Assembly (NCBI RefSeq): GCF_003687725.1
Contig: NZ_RDOJ01000009.1
Span: forward strand, 56,674 to 120,673
Length of the DNA: 64,000 nt
Reading direction: 5' to 3'
From: Faecalibacter macacae
Lineage (GTDB): Bacteria > Bacteroidota > Bacteroidia > Flavobacteriales > Weeksellaceae
In this document: piece after piece, positions 44,328-53,678 of the stretch
Numbering within the stretch: the stretch's first letter is position 1
How the letters are laid out: the number at the start of each line of letters is the position of its first letter
Program-made: the position numbers and the translations under genes
The notes under the pieces: model-generated
Told to the model about the DNA's origin: nothing
Database searches by the model: none
The model's input: the letters and a program-made list of their open reading frames with translations, nothing else

Positions 44328-45740
44328 ATGTCTGATAAAGAATATCCATATATCGATTTAATATACAATCAGCAGGTTGATAATAGATTTATAATCCAAA
44401 AAAAGTCAATTAAACAACGTATTGATCTTTTAAAAAATCTTGAAAAAGAAATTTTATTACATCGTGATGAAATAGTTGAGGCGTTACATAAAGACTTTAG
44501 AAAAAGTAAAATAGAATCAGAATCGACTGAAATTTTCCCGGTTTTATCAGAGATTCGACTTTTTTGTAAGAATTTAAACGAATGGTCTAAATCAAAATCA
44601 GTTTCAAATAATTTTGTGTTTTTTGGATCTAAAGCAATAATTCAAATAGAACCTAAGGGAAATTGTTTAATAATTTCACCATGGAATTATCCTTTTCAAT
44701 TGGCTATGATGCATTTGGTTGCTTGTATTGCAGCAGGTAATACAGCAATATTAAAACCGTCAGAGTTTACAGAACATACAAATAGTGTTTTAAATAAGAT
44801 TTTAGGTAATGTTTTTGAATCTAATCATGTACAATTATTATATGGCGAAATAGATGAAACGAGTTATATTTTATCAAAAAAATTTGATCATATTCATTTT
44901 ACTGGTTCACCAAATGTTGGAAAAATTGTAATGGAAGCAGGAGCGAAGCATCTTTCTTCTGTTACTTTAGAATTAGGTGGAAAATCACCTTTAGTCATAG
45001 ATGAAGCATTCGATATTAAAAAAGCAGTTTCTAAAGCGATATGGGGAAAATTGATTAATAATGGTCAAACTTGTATTGCGCCTGATTATATTTTGATTCA
45101 TGAAAGTAAAGAAGTTGAATTTGTTGAAGAATTTAAAAGACAGATGGAAAAAACATTTGGTCATGATCCTAAAGAGTCGAAAGATTTAGCTAGAATTATT
45201 AATACACGAAACTTTAATCGTGTTAAAGATTTAATTCAGAATGCGATTGAATTAGGAGCGGATTGTCCTTATGGAAATGAATATGATGGTTATGAATTAT
45301 ATATTAAACCAACTATTTTAAGAAATATTCCACAAGAAGCAGAAATATTAAAAGAAGAGATATTTGGTCCTGTTTTTCCAATTTTAACTTATAATTCAAT
45401 TGAAAATGCTATACATTATATTAATACAGCAGAAAAACCATTAGCATTATACATTTTTTCTAATAATAAAGAATTGATAAATAATGTTACTGAAAATACA
45501 TCGTCTGGAGCAGTTATGGTTAATGATTTATTAATACATATTATGCATCCAAATTTACCATTTGGAGGTGTAAATAATTCAGGAATAGGTTCTTCTACTG
45601 GATATTTTGGATTTTTAGATTTTTCACATCAAAAACCAGTCTTAAAAGTGAATCAATTATTTTCGCCAACAAAGTTTCTTAATTATCCTTACAATGCATT
45701 TACGCAAAAAATAATTAATCTTATGATAAAGTATTTATAG
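44328..45740 (+). CDS. aldehyde dehydrogenase, class 3-like
   Basis: 470 residues. PKGNCLIISPWNYPFQLAMMHLVACIAAGNTAILKPSEFTEHT binds NAD(P), FTGSPNVGK follows, LELGGKSPLVID holds the general-base Glu and NNGQTCIAPDYILIHE the nucleophilic Cys. EEIFGPVFPI and PFGGVNNSGIG complete the pattern. Length and the C-terminal hydrophobic tail (FLNYPYNAFTQKIINLMIKYL) match ALDH3-type fatty-aldehyde enzymes, and the tail may attach to the membrane. It is followed by an Rrf2 regulator; a shared role is not implied by spacing. Confidence 0.9.
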   Translation: MSDKEYPYIDLIYNQQVDNRFIIQKKSIKQRIDLLKNLEKEILLHRDEIVEALHKDFRKSKIESESTEIFPVLSEIRLFCKNLNEWSKSKSVSNNFVFFGSKAIIQIEPKGNCLIISPWNYPFQLAMMHLVACIAAGNTAILKPSEFTEHTNSVLNKILGNVFESNHVQLLYGEIDETSYILSKKFDHIHFTGSPNVGKIVMEAGAKHLSSVTLELGGKSPLVIDEAFDIKKAVSKAIWGKLINNGQTCIAPDYILIHESKEVEFVEEFKRQMEKTFGHDPKESKDLARIINTRNFNRVKDLIQNAIELGADCPYGNEYDGYELYIKPTILRNIPQEAEILKEEIFGPVFPILTYNSIENAIHYINTAEKPLALYIFSNNKELINNVTENTSSGAVMVNDLLIHIMHPNLPFGGVNNSGIGSSTGYFGFLDFSHQKPVLKVNQLFSPTKFLNYPYNAFTQKIINLMIKYL

Positions 45741-45761
45741 AATGGTTCTATGTTCTTAAAA

Positions 45762-45793
45762 TTTGTTAAATACATTTTCAAAGGTTATTTTTG
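45762..45793 (+). promoter_or_regulatory. promoter of the Rrf2 gene
   Basis: TTTG at 45762-45765 and TATTTTTG at 45786-45793 with 20 bases between; the transcript would start near 45800, supporting the TTG start at 45814. Confidence 0.5.
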
Positions 45794-45813
45794 TTGTAAT
45801 AAAACGAACTATA

Positions 45814-46221
45814 TTGTTATCAAAGAAGACTAAATACGGTTTAAAAGCAATGGCTTATCTTGCAAGACAGGAAAGTAATAAGCCAGTATTGATTGGACAA
45901 ATTTCTGATGTTGAAATGATTCCTAAAAAATTCTTAGAAGCTATTTTATTAGACTTAAAGAAATTAGGATTTGTAAATTCAAAACAAGGAAAAGGAGGTG
46001 GATATTATTTAGCACGTACAGCTGAAGAAATATCTTTAGCTTCTTTGATTCGTGTTTTAGAAGGACCAATTGCTTTATTACCTTGTGTAAGTAAGAATTA
46101 CTACGAAAAATGTGACGATTGTCCTAATGAAGGAGTTTGTCAGTTAAATAAAGTAATGACAGAGTTGAGAGATTCTACGTTAGAGATTTTAGAGAATAAA
46201 TCTTTAGCGAGTTTAAGATAA
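45814..46221 (+). CDS. Rrf2-family transcriptional regulator
   Basis: About 135 residues, probably starting with TTG (MLSKKTKYGLKAMAYLA, the family start); the longer frame begins in the promoter. Winged helix at 1-75 with SDVEMIPKKFLEAILLDLKKLGFVNSKQGKGGGYYLA. Four Cys follow in LLPCVSKNYYEKCDDCPNEGVCQL (C-x9-C-x2-C-x5-C), suitable for an iron-sulfur cluster as in IscR, NsrR or RirA. It therefore probably senses Fe-S status, NO or redox. No target genes are evident beside it. Confidence 0.88.
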   Translation: MLSKKTKYGLKAMAYLARQESNKPVLIGQISDVEMIPKKFLEAILLDLKKLGFVNSKQGKGGGYYLARTAEEISLASLIRVLEGPIALLPCVSKNYYEKCDDCPNEGVCQLNKVMTELRDSTLEILENKSLASLR

Positions 46222-46225
46222 AAGT

Positions 46226-46253
46226 AAAGCCTGAAACTAGTTTCAGGCTTTTT
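46226..46253. terminator. bidirectional terminator
   Basis: AAAGCCTGAAAC / GTTTCAGGCTTT, between converging genes. Confidence 0.8.
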
Positions 46254-46255
46254 TA

Positions 46256-46918
46256 TTAGTAATAAGTATAATGAAATACTTGTGCTAATTTTAGTAAAAA
46301 GGTATCTGTAATTAGATTTTCAATCGTTGTGATTTCTTGACTAATTATCTCTTGATTTTTATTAAAATTAGGAGAAGAATTTAAATTTAATAGCTGATTT
46401 TTAGTTTTAACTTTTTGTTCTATACTTTTAATAAAAAGCTTTTTTTGTTTATTTACATCAATTTTCTCATATTTACTAGGATCGATTGATTGTGCATCAA
46501 ACAAAGCATGTTCTGCATAAGCAACTAATAAACTTTGCATTTGATCATAATAAGCAACTTTTGTGTCTAATAATTGATTAACACGATTAATAGATTGTAA
46601 AAGCTGTATAATTTTAGGTCTGTAAATTGTTGATTGTTCTGTCTTGTTTAATTTTTGTAAATGCTGCGCATAAACTAAATAAAATTGAGTTTTACCACTT
46701 TCACCAACAAAATCTTGTAAGAATCCATTTGTTTTCTTTCCAATAGCGTAAGCTGTATCAGGATTCTGAGGTTTAGTGTTTGTAAAAACCTCAGGGTATT
46801 TTTCTTCAACTGTTCTTAAATCAAAAGTAATTTCCGTTGTGTTTTCAGTCTGTGCATTTACAACTGATAATCCAGAGAATAATAAAAATGACGATAAGAA
46901 TAATATGTTATATTTCAT
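46256..46918 (-). CDS. secreted hypothetical protein, helical
   Basis: 220 residues with a signal peptide (MKYNILFLSSFLLFSGLSVVNAQ). The rest is almost all helix, Gln- and Lys-rich (QHLQKLNKTEQSTIYRPKIIQLLQSINRVNQLLDTKVAYYDQMQSLLVAYAEHALFDAQ), ending in an aromatic FHYTYY, an outer-membrane-like terminus though the protein is not a barrel. I do not recognise the family. It lies 37 bases downstream of the endonuclease I gene and is probably co-transcribed with it. Confidence 0.7.
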   Translation of the reverse strand: MKYNILFLSSFLLFSGLSVVNAQTENTTEITFDLRTVEEKYPEVFTNTKPQNPDTAYAIGKKTNGFLQDFVGESGKTQFYLVYAQHLQKLNKTEQSTIYRPKIIQLLQSINRVNQLLDTKVAYYDQMQSLLVAYAEHALFDAQSIDPSKYEKIDVNKQKKLFIKSIEQKVKTKNQLLNLNSSPNFNKNQEIISQEITTIENLITDTFLLKLAQVFHYTYY

Positions 46919-46955
46919 TGGTAATCTTTATGTTATTTAGATTTAACTAAATCAA

Positions 46956-47759
46956 TTATTTAATTTCTTTCCAAGTGTTTTTTGCTTTTGGACCTCCCCA
47001 GATTTTAGTAGCTAAATATGGATTGTCAATAAAAGGATTACGATTTCCTTGTCCGTAAGTGTTTGCTAAATTACTTAAATAATTATTGCGTTGTTTTTCT
47101 AAGTTAGAGACAGGGTCATCAGCATTCCATTTTAAAAATAAATCAGGCATATCTCTGTGATATGTGTTTTTACTTTTTGCTACTCGATTCGGATGTACTT
47201 GATTTCCATAACGAATATACATATACATTATTATACGGGCAATATCACCTTTCCATTCATTACCTGGATACCAAGCTTTATTGTCGCGTTTAGATATTTT
47301 TCCTGTACCATCAATAAAAGGTAAATTACTTCGTTTTGTATTTCTTGTTACATCTGCAGGACGCATCATATGGGCGTCAGCTCCTGGTCCGGTTTGTCCT
47401 AAATTTGGTTGTCCTAAAGATTTTGGATATACATGCTCACGACTCCATTGACCTTTTTCTCCACCTGTATTTGTTTTAGAACGAGTTCTATGCTCATCCT
47501 TATTTGTGGATTGATCATTGTAACCATAAATCATAGCTACATTTTTACTATTTCTAGTATCTGCATCCGTAATGGCTAATGCTTTCCAAAGTTCTTTATA
47601 AGTTAAATTATTTTTATGAGTAGATTTTACTAAAACCGATAATTCTTTCTTTAATTCATTTCCTTTTTTATTAAAATTAACAGATTTGTAATAATTGGGC
47701 ATTTGGGCATTTAATACTGTAAAGGCAGTAAAACCAAAAATAAACAGGATCTTCTTCAT
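46956..47759 (-). CDS. secreted endonuclease I (EndA/NucM family)
   Basis: 267 residues with a signal peptide (MKKILFIFGFTAFTVLNAQ). His-Me finger nuclease core: WSREHVYPKSLGQP (catalytic His in REHVYP), ADAHMMRPADVTRNTKRSNLPF (metal-binding His/Asn) and KGDIARIIMYMYIRYG. It should cut extracellular or periplasmic DNA without specificity and help use DNA as nutrient or clear it. No T9SS tail, unlike its longer paralogue at 53679. Pairs with a secreted helical protein downstream. Confidence 0.92.
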   Translation of the reverse strand: MKKILFIFGFTAFTVLNAQMPNYYKSVNFNKKGNELKKELSVLVKSTHKNNLTYKELWKALAITDADTRNSKNVAMIYGYNDQSTNKDEHRTRSKTNTGGEKGQWSREHVYPKSLGQPNLGQTGPGADAHMMRPADVTRNTKRSNLPFIDGTGKISKRDNKAWYPGNEWKGDIARIIMYMYIRYGNQVHPNRVAKSKNTYHRDMPDLFLKWNADDPVSNLEKQRNNYLSNLANTYGQGNRNPFIDNPYLATKIWGGPKAKNTWKEIK

Positions 47760-47975
47760 TTATATCACTTTTTAAAGGCGCAAATATAATTGGATAAACG
47801 TGAAGAAAGTATGATGAATAGGGTGATTGTTACAAATTTTTGTAAAGAATATTGTATCTGTTTGTTATTTAACTGAATATGGTTTCTTATATTGTTGATG
47901 CGTACTATATGAAATTTTATCATTAAATACTATTGTCATTATTTGTAATTATTCTTCTATTTTTGAATTAAAGAT

Positions 47976-48890
47976 TTAAAAATTACTATAAATGGAGAGG
48001 TTATCAATTGTTTTATTTGTTTGTTGTTTAATAATTGCTCTTTGTTCTAAAATTTTATCTGCTCGACCAAAATACACATCCGAAGGCGTAAGATTGTTCA
48101 AAGCCTCATGATACCTGCAATTGTTGTAGTTTTCTACAAACTTATTTAACGCTTCTGTCAGTTCATCAGGATGGTAATAATGATCTAATTTTACTACATT
48201 TTTCATTGTCCTGTGATACCTTTCGATTTTTCCTTGGGTTTGCGGATGTAGTGGTTTACCTCTAACATGCTCCATTTTTTGCGTATTTTTCAAGTAATTA
48301 TTTAATTCACTTGACACATAACAAGAACCATTATCTGATAGTAATTTTGGTTTCTGTTTCGCTTTTAATTTAGCTTTTTCAATCGCTGTTTTAACAGTTC
48401 TTTTTACATCTTCTGCTACATAATTCCCAATGAATAATATATCGGCTGTAATCGTCTAAAATCGTGCTTAAATAATACCATCCCCATCTTATAATTTTAA
48501 AATAAGTCAGTCTGCCACATTTGATGAACAAAATTGGTTTTATCTTTAAACTCATTCGCTGCAGCAATTAAAATATGATTGGGAGCAGGAATTAAATCTC
48601 GTTGCTTCAATATCCGATAAACACTCGATTCTGAAATATAAATTCCTAATTATCCGTCATTTTAAAAGCCAGTTCTCTAGCAGATAATTCAGGATAATCC
48701 AACGCTAATTCTACAATTAAATCCTTTTGAGAATCAGGAATGCTGTTCCATTTTCGATGGGTTGAATAATTTTTTGATTCCAAACCTTCAAATCCATTCT
48801 CTAGATAATTTGAATACCATTTATAGAAGGTGCTCCGTGCAATCCCGAACTCCTCTAAAGTACGTTTAACTCCAATTTCAGAGCGAGTTA
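47976..48890 (-). pseudogene. IS3-family orfB transposase, broken
   Basis: The last 113 residues are open (MSSELNNYLKN...HPQTQGKIERYHRTMKNVVKLDHYYHPDELTEALNKFVENYNNCRYHEALNNLTPSDVYFG), containing the third catalytic acid in TQGKIERYH. Upstream, the rest of the DDE domain (DDYSRYIIHWEL; KPKLLSDNGSCYV) is split among frames, with a small deletion near 48420 and stops further on. The N-terminal helix-turn-helix part is also frame-shifted. Confidence 0.8.
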
Positions 48891-49306
48891 CAATCTATAT
48901 AATTTCGTGTTTTTCACTTGCTGATAATTGCATATATTTCTTGAATTTTGTTTTGAATCCAACGAGTTCAAGGTTTTTTTTACGATATCATAACGTACAA
49001 CCAAATCAGCTACAATCTCTTTTAAACGCTGGTTTTCTTTACGTAATTCACTTACATCGTCACTTGTAGCTTCACGAGTAATATCTCCAGACAATCGCTT
49101 TTTACCAGCTTCTAGAAATTCTTTATTCCACTTATAAAATTGAGATTGACTAATACTATATTTTCTACAAAGTTCAGCTATCGAAGTTTCTGCTCGTAAA
49201 GCTTCCATTACAATTAAAATCTTTTGTTCCGCTGTAAATATTCGTCTTGTATTTTGACGAATATCTTTTACATATTTCTCTAGAGTTGTTTTTTGGATGT
49301 TGCCAT
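48888..49306 (-). pseudogene. IS3-family orfA, frameshifted
   Basis: Open from 49208: MEALRAETSIAELCRKYSISQSQFYKWNKEFLEAGKKRLSGD, an IS3/IS911 OrfA helix-turn-helix, followed by a leucine-zipper-like helix. The true start would be the ATG at 49306 (MATSKK...). Reading fails after eight codons because the A run at 49289-49294 is one base short; adding a base restores TTLEKYVKDIRQNTRRIFTAEQKILIVMEAL in frame. The C-terminus is also altered (SKQNSRNICNYQQ). Confidence 0.8.
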
Positions 49307-49383
49307 AATTAAAGTTAATGATTTTTAAAACACTACCTTAAATTTTAGGTCTTAGATGTCCACTTTTTGCTGACGATTTACAT

Positions 49384-49644
49384 ATTATGGTATTATTATC
49401 TACAAATTCTGGAGATGCTTTAGTTAAAGAAATTAGAACACAAAAACGTGTTGAATTATGGGGTGAAGGTTTAGCTTTCTTTGATATGAAACGCACAAAC
49501 ACACCGTTAGAAAGAAATTATACTGGGTCTAATCACCCAACATGGGGTAAAATTAATTATCCAGCAGGTTCGCCTAAATTTACTTTCCAATTCCCACAAA
49601 AAGAGATGAATACTAATTCAAATCTTACTCAAAATCCATTTTAA
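49384..49644 (+). pseudogene. C-terminal fragment of a SusD/RagB-family lipoprotein
   Basis: About 86 residues: STNSGDALVKEIRTQKRVELWGEGLAFFDMKRTNTPLERNY...NYPAGSPKFTFQFPQKEMNTNSNLTQNPF. The EIRxQKRVELWGEGxxFFDxKR and FQFPQxEMNxNxxLxQNP blocks are the conserved end of SusD-like glycan-binding lipoproteins, which are about 500 residues long. The first ~85% and any SusC partner are missing. The fragment begins within two bases of the IS end at 49382, so an IS-linked deletion is the simplest explanation. Confidence 0.88.
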
Positions 49645-49663
49645 TAAAATGTAATTTTAATAT

Positions 49664-49695
49664 AAAACTCATCACGAAAGTGATGAGTTTTTTTA
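49664..49695 (+). terminator. terminator of the lost SusD locus
   Basis: AAAACTCATCAC-GAAA-GTGATGAGTTTT with T-run, a tetraloop hairpin. Confidence 0.85.
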
Positions 49696-49757
49696 TTTTA
49701 TTTATTTCTATTATTATAAATCAAAAAATAAATAGTAACAACTTCATTTTTAACACT

Positions 49758-49765
49758 TATTTTTG
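49758..49765 (+). promoter_or_regulatory. -7 promoter element of tilS
   Basis: TATTTTTG, 38 bases before the ATG at 49804. Confidence 0.4.
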
Positions 49766-49803
49766 AAACTTAAATAAGAACTGATTAATTCTTAATAAGT
49801 ACT

Positions 49804-51108
49804 ATGAATACCAGTATTTACGATACATTTAGAGAAGTTTTATTGCATCATAACACCAATGAATTTAAATATCTATTGGCGATAAGTGGTGGAATTGATA
49901 GTATGGTTTTGTTGGATTTATTTCGTCAAACTTCAACGCAATTTCAAGTGGCACATTGTAATTTTCAATTACGTGGTGAGGATTCAATTGGAGATGAAGA
50001 ATTTGTTCGAAATTATTGTGCAAAACATTTAATCCCATTTCATTCTGTTCGGTTTAATATAAAAGAATACAAACAATCCGGTAATTATTCAACAGAAATG
50101 GCGTGTCGTAATCTCCGTTATAATTGGTTTGATGAGGTAATGAATCTAAATCGATTGGATTATTTAGTTACGGCTCATCATTTAAATGATAATATCGAAA
50201 CTTTTATGATTAATCTTTCTCGTGGTACGGGGATAAAAGGTTTAGTCGGAATGAAAATTTCGAATGAAAATATCTTTCGTCCATTGATTGAATGTAGCAA
50301 ACAATCAATTTTAGATTATGCTGAATCGAATAAAATTCAATGGCGAGAAGATTATACAAATCAAACAGATGATTATGTTCGTAACAAAATTCGTCATCAT
50401 ATCACTCCAATTCTGAATGAAATTCATCCAAATTTCGAGTCTAATTTTCAAAAAACAATTTCAATTTTAAATAATTCTGAATCTTTTATTCAAAATCAAA
50501 TAAATCAAATTCGTGAAGAATTAATTCCAAATGAAATCAGTTCTATAATTCCGATAAATAAATTAGATCAATTAAGTAATAAAGATTTTGTTCAATTCTA
50601 TCTATTTGAAAAATATGGATTTAACAATTTTAACTTAATTGATAAGTTGAAGGTTTCTGAAAATAGTAGTGAAATTAGATCTAAGGAATATAGGTTAATT
50701 AAAGACCGCGAAAATTTACTTCTTCAAAAGATAGAACCAATGCTGTTAGATGAAATTATCATAGAACAAGGTGAAGTTGAAATCAATTCCTTAAATTTGA
50801 AGTTCGTTCAGTCAAAAAATCAGATGGAAGAAGCGAAAGAAATTCTTGATTTAGATAAACTTATTTTTCCATTAAAATTAAGAAAACAGAAAGAAGGAGA
50901 CTTTTTTTATCCTTTGGGAATGAAAGGAAGAAAAAAGTTAATCAGTAAATTTTTTAAAGATCTTAAACTTTCAAAAGTTGAAAAAGAAGAATCTTGGTTA
51001 TTGGTTGATGAAAAAGATAGAATCGTTTGGGTTGTAAATTATAGACTAGACGAACGATTTAAGATAGAAGAGAATAGTAAGAACTTTTTAAATATTATAG
51101 AATGTTAA
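49804..51108 (+). CDS. tilS: tRNA(Ile)-lysidine synthase
   Basis: 434 residues. The PP-loop SGGIDSMVLLDLF (residues ~28-40) binds ATP; AHCNFQLRGEDSIGDEEFVRNYC, ATAHHLNDNIETFMINLSRGTGIKGL and DYVRNKIRHHITPIL are characteristic. The C-terminal domain LRKQKEGDFFYPLGMKGRKKLISKFFKDLKLS recognises tRNA. It converts C34 of the minor tRNA-Ile to lysidine, changing both codon and amino-acid identity; essential. The stop overlaps the start of the DsbD-like gene by 7 bases. Confidence 0.95.
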   Translation: MNTSIYDTFREVLLHHNTNEFKYLLAISGGIDSMVLLDLFRQTSTQFQVAHCNFQLRGEDSIGDEEFVRNYCAKHLIPFHSVRFNIKEYKQSGNYSTEMACRNLRYNWFDEVMNLNRLDYLVTAHHLNDNIETFMINLSRGTGIKGLVGMKISNENIFRPLIECSKQSILDYAESNKIQWREDYTNQTDDYVRNKIRHHITPILNEIHPNFESNFQKTISILNNSESFIQNQINQIREELIPNEISSIIPINKLDQLSNKDFVQFYLFEKYGFNNFNLIDKLKVSENSSEIRSKEYRLIKDRENLLLQKIEPMLLDEIIIEQGEVEINSLNLKFVQSKNQMEEAKEILDLDKLIFPLKLRKQKEGDFFYPLGMKGRKKLISKFFKDLKLSKVEKEESWLLVDEKDRIVWVVNYRLDERFKIEENSKNFLNIIEC

Positions 51109-53192
51109 AAAAACTTTGGATACTGTTTTTGTTTCCAATTTTAGTACAAGCTCAGTTTTTTACGCCGGCAAAATGGTCTACAAATGTAAAAGATTTAGGT
51201 AAAAATGAATTCGAGATAGAAGTTGTTGGAAAAATTGATGCGGGATGGCATTTATATTCTTCAAAACATCCAGATGGAGGAATTGGGATTCCAGCAGCGG
51301 CAACATTTAAGGCTGCTAATGGTGGACAACTTGTAGGTGGTTTTAAAGAAGTAGGTAAACGAATAGATAAATATAGTACTGTTTTTGAACAGGATGAAAA
51401 ATATTACGAAAAGAACGTAAAATTCGTACAAAAAGTAAAAGTTAATGGTGACAAACCAGTTAATGTAGATTATACAATCGAGTTTCAGATGTGTGATGCA
51501 GAGCGTTGTTTACCTCCAGATGAAACTTCTGGAACTATAAAATTAACACCATCTGCGAAAGCTGAAGAAGTTTTTAAAACGGATGAAAAAGTAGAGGAAG
51601 ATACAGAGGAAGACTCCAAAATTATTGATTCGACTTCAGTAACAACAATTGACAGTTTTGCAACAGATTCAGTTGTTGTAGATTCAGCAAACGCTATTTC
51701 TACTAAGAATACAACAACGATAGACGAAGATTTATTAGGTGAAAATGAAAAGAAAGATTCAGGATTGATAAAAATCTTTTCTTTAGGATTTTTGGGTGGC
51801 TTAGCTGCGTTATTAATGCCATGTATTTTCCCTATGATTCCTTTAACTGTAAGTATGTTTACAAAACAAAGTAAAACGAAAGGAGAAGGAATTAGTAAAG
51901 CTATTGTTTACGGTTTATCTATTATTGTGATATATGTAGGATTAGGATTTTTAGCTACCTTATTATTTGGTGCCTCTTTCTTAAATGAAATGTCAACTAA
52001 TCCATGGGTGAATATCGCATTTTTTGTTACATTCATTATTTTTGCGATTTCATTTTTTGGTGCGTTCGAATTAACATTACCAAGTAAATGGATTAATACT
52101 GCAGATAAAGGAGCAGATAAAGGAGGTTTTATAGGAATTTTCTTTATGGCATTTACATTAGCATTGGTATCATTCTCTTGTACTGGTCCAATTATTGGTT
52201 CGTTATTGGTGCAGGCAACACAAGACGGAAATCATTTATCGTTAGTAATTGGGATGTTAGGTTTTTCAACTGCATTAGCTGTTCCGTTTACGTTATTTGC
52301 AATGTTCCCAGGTTGGTTAAATTCTTTACCAAAATCAGGTGGATGGTTGAATACGATCAAAGTTTCATTAGGATTTATAGAATTAGCCTTTGCGTTTAAA
52401 TTCTTATCAAACGCAGATTTGGTTTGGCAAATGAATTGGTTACCACGTGAGATTTTCTTAGCAATTTGGATTGCAATTTTCTTTGTATTCGGATTGTATT
52501 TATTAGGTAAATTCCGTTTAGAATTAGATAGTCCAATACAAACAATTGGAGTACCTCGATTATTATTTGCTTTAACTTCTTTTGCATTTGTTGCATATTT
52601 GGTTCCTGGATTATGGGGAGCACCATTAAAGTTATTAAGTGGTTTAACACCACCTATGACTTATGCAGAATCTCCAAGAGGTTTTCACGAAGGAGTTAAT
52701 GTAGGAGGTGGCGTTTCATCGGCTTTTGAAGATCCTAATATGGTAGCAGGACCACACGGAATTCCAACTTTTAAAGATTTTGATCAAGCAGTTGCTTATG
52801 CAGAAAAGACAAATAAACCTTTATTATTAGATTTTACAGGATTTGCTTGTGCGAATTGTCGTAAAGTTGAAGAAAAGGTTTGGGTAGATTCAAGAATTAA
52901 ATCTATGCTGTCTAATGATGTTGTATTAGTTTCGTTATATGTTGATGATCAAAAGCCATTGCCAGAAGAAGAGCAAGTTGTTTCTAAGTTTTTAAACGAT
53001 CGTAAATTAAAAACTATTGGTAATAAATGGACTGCTTTTGAAATTGAACATTTTAATGCAAATGCACAACCTTATTATATAATTGTAGATAAAGATTTGA
53101 ATCGATATTCGACTCCTTTAGAAGCAGAATTAGATATAGAAAAATACCATACTTGGTTAAAGAATGGTATAGAAAAATATAAATCGAAATAA
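51102..53192 (+). CDS. DsbD-like thiol:disulfide interchange protein
   Basis: 696 residues in the three-part DsbD plan. Signal peptide MLKKLWILFLFPILVQAQ; periplasmic alpha domain at ~20-150 with the Cys pair CDAERC; a Thr/Ser/Asp-rich linker; eight membrane helices at ~220-500 with Cys in LMPCIFPMIPLTVSMF and SFSCTGPIIGS; and a C-terminal thioredoxin domain with FTGFACANCRKVEEKVW (CANC). Electrons from cytoplasmic thioredoxin pass through these three pairs to periplasmic partners. Translationally coupled to tilS, a common arrangement in Flavobacteriia as far as I recall. Confidence 0.92.
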   Translation: MLKKLWILFLFPILVQAQFFTPAKWSTNVKDLGKNEFEIEVVGKIDAGWHLYSSKHPDGGIGIPAAATFKAANGGQLVGGFKEVGKRIDKYSTVFEQDEKYYEKNVKFVQKVKVNGDKPVNVDYTIEFQMCDAERCLPPDETSGTIKLTPSAKAEEVFKTDEKVEEDTEEDSKIIDSTSVTTIDSFATDSVVVDSANAISTKNTTTIDEDLLGENEKKDSGLIKIFSLGFLGGLAALLMPCIFPMIPLTVSMFTKQSKTKGEGISKAIVYGLSIIVIYVGLGFLATLLFGASFLNEMSTNPWVNIAFFVTFIIFAISFFGAFELTLPSKWINTADKGADKGGFIGIFFMAFTLALVSFSCTGPIIGSLLVQATQDGNHLSLVIGMLGFSTALAVPFTLFAMFPGWLNSLPKSGGWLNTIKVSLGFIELAFAFKFLSNADLVWQMNWLPREIFLAIWIAIFFVFGLYLLGKFRLELDSPIQTIGVPRLLFALTSFAFVAYLVPGLWGAPLKLLSGLTPPMTYAESPRGFHEGVNVGGGVSSAFEDPNMVAGPHGIPTFKDFDQAVAYAEKTNKPLLLDFTGFACANCRKVEEKVWVDSRIKSMLSNDVVLVSLYVDDQKPLPEEEQVVSKFLNDRKLKTIGNKWTAFEIEHFNANAQPYYIIVDKDLNRYSTPLEAELDIEKYHTWLKNGIEKYKSK

Positions 53193-53205
53193 GATTTTAC
53201 ACAAT

Positions 53206-53234
53206 AAAAAGGGTTCCATTTAGGAACCCTTTTT
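53206..53234. terminator. bidirectional terminator
   Basis: AAAAAGGGTTCC / GGAACCCTTTTT. Confidence 0.8.
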
Positions 53235-53235
53235 A

Positions 53236-53577
53236 TTATTGTATTTGTTTTAATGAAAGATTATTATCTTCGTTTTGTTGTAATACATAATCGTAAACTC
53301 TTCTATAGATTTTACCATCGTTTAAATCAAAGCTTGTAACTAAATTAAAGTCAAATCCTAATAATTCTAATTCAGTTCTTGTTACTGTTTCTTTGTTCGT
53401 TTCAATTAAGTTGCGTAAAATTTTGTGATTTTTCTTCAACTTATTATTTGTAATTCGGATTACTTCAACATTTTCTTTGTTTAATTGATTGTTGAAAGTA
53501 TTTCTACAAAAATCGTTACAGAATTTTTTATCTCTACGACCAAATAGTCTTTGTCCACATTGTAGGCAATTTTTCAT
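53236..53577 (-). CDS. small zinc-ribbon protein
   Basis: 113 residues. MKNCLQCGQRLFGRRDKKFCNDFCRNTFNNQLNK gives a CxxC...CxxxC zinc finger at residues 4-24, similar to the DUF2116-type ribbons and, loosely, to the remnant at 6179. The rest is basic and helical, then a compact end (LELLGFDFNLVTSFDLNDGKIYRRVYDYVLQQ). Common in Flavobacteriia as a conserved single-copy gene; function unknown, nucleic-acid binding is plausible. Confidence 0.8.
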   Translation of the reverse strand: MKNCLQCGQRLFGRRDKKFCNDFCRNTFNNQLNKENVEVIRITNNKLKKNHKILRNLIETNKETVTRTELELLGFDFNLVTSFDLNDGKIYRRVYDYVLQQNEDNNLSLKQIQ

Positions 53578-53678
53578 AATATTTTAAGTTAGGTTGATAA
53601 GACAAATTTATATGTTTTTATGTGAAAATAAAATTTAATCAATGTTAATTAATTAAAATACCTATAGTTAGGTATATC

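Larger units (their letters stand above)
47976..49382 (-). mobile_element. degenerate IS3-family insertion sequence
   Basis: Minus-strand remains of orfA and orfB of an IS3-type element. The orfA-side end is recognisable: TGTAAATCGTCAGCAAAAAG on the minus strand from 49382. The matching inverted repeat is not found beyond the orfB stop at 47976, so that end has been lost. Both genes carry frameshifts or deletions, so the element cannot make transposase. It borders the SusD fragment on its right. Confidence 0.8.

Noticed and set aside
48830..49069. Plus-strand frame within the IS
   Set aside because: Antisense to the broken transposase genes; no recognisable protein.
53236..53577. Zinc-ribbon gene considered as mobile-element related because of its likeness to the fragment at 6179
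   Set aside because: It is intact, lies among core genes with its own terminator, and the likeness is limited to the CxxC...CxxxC module.
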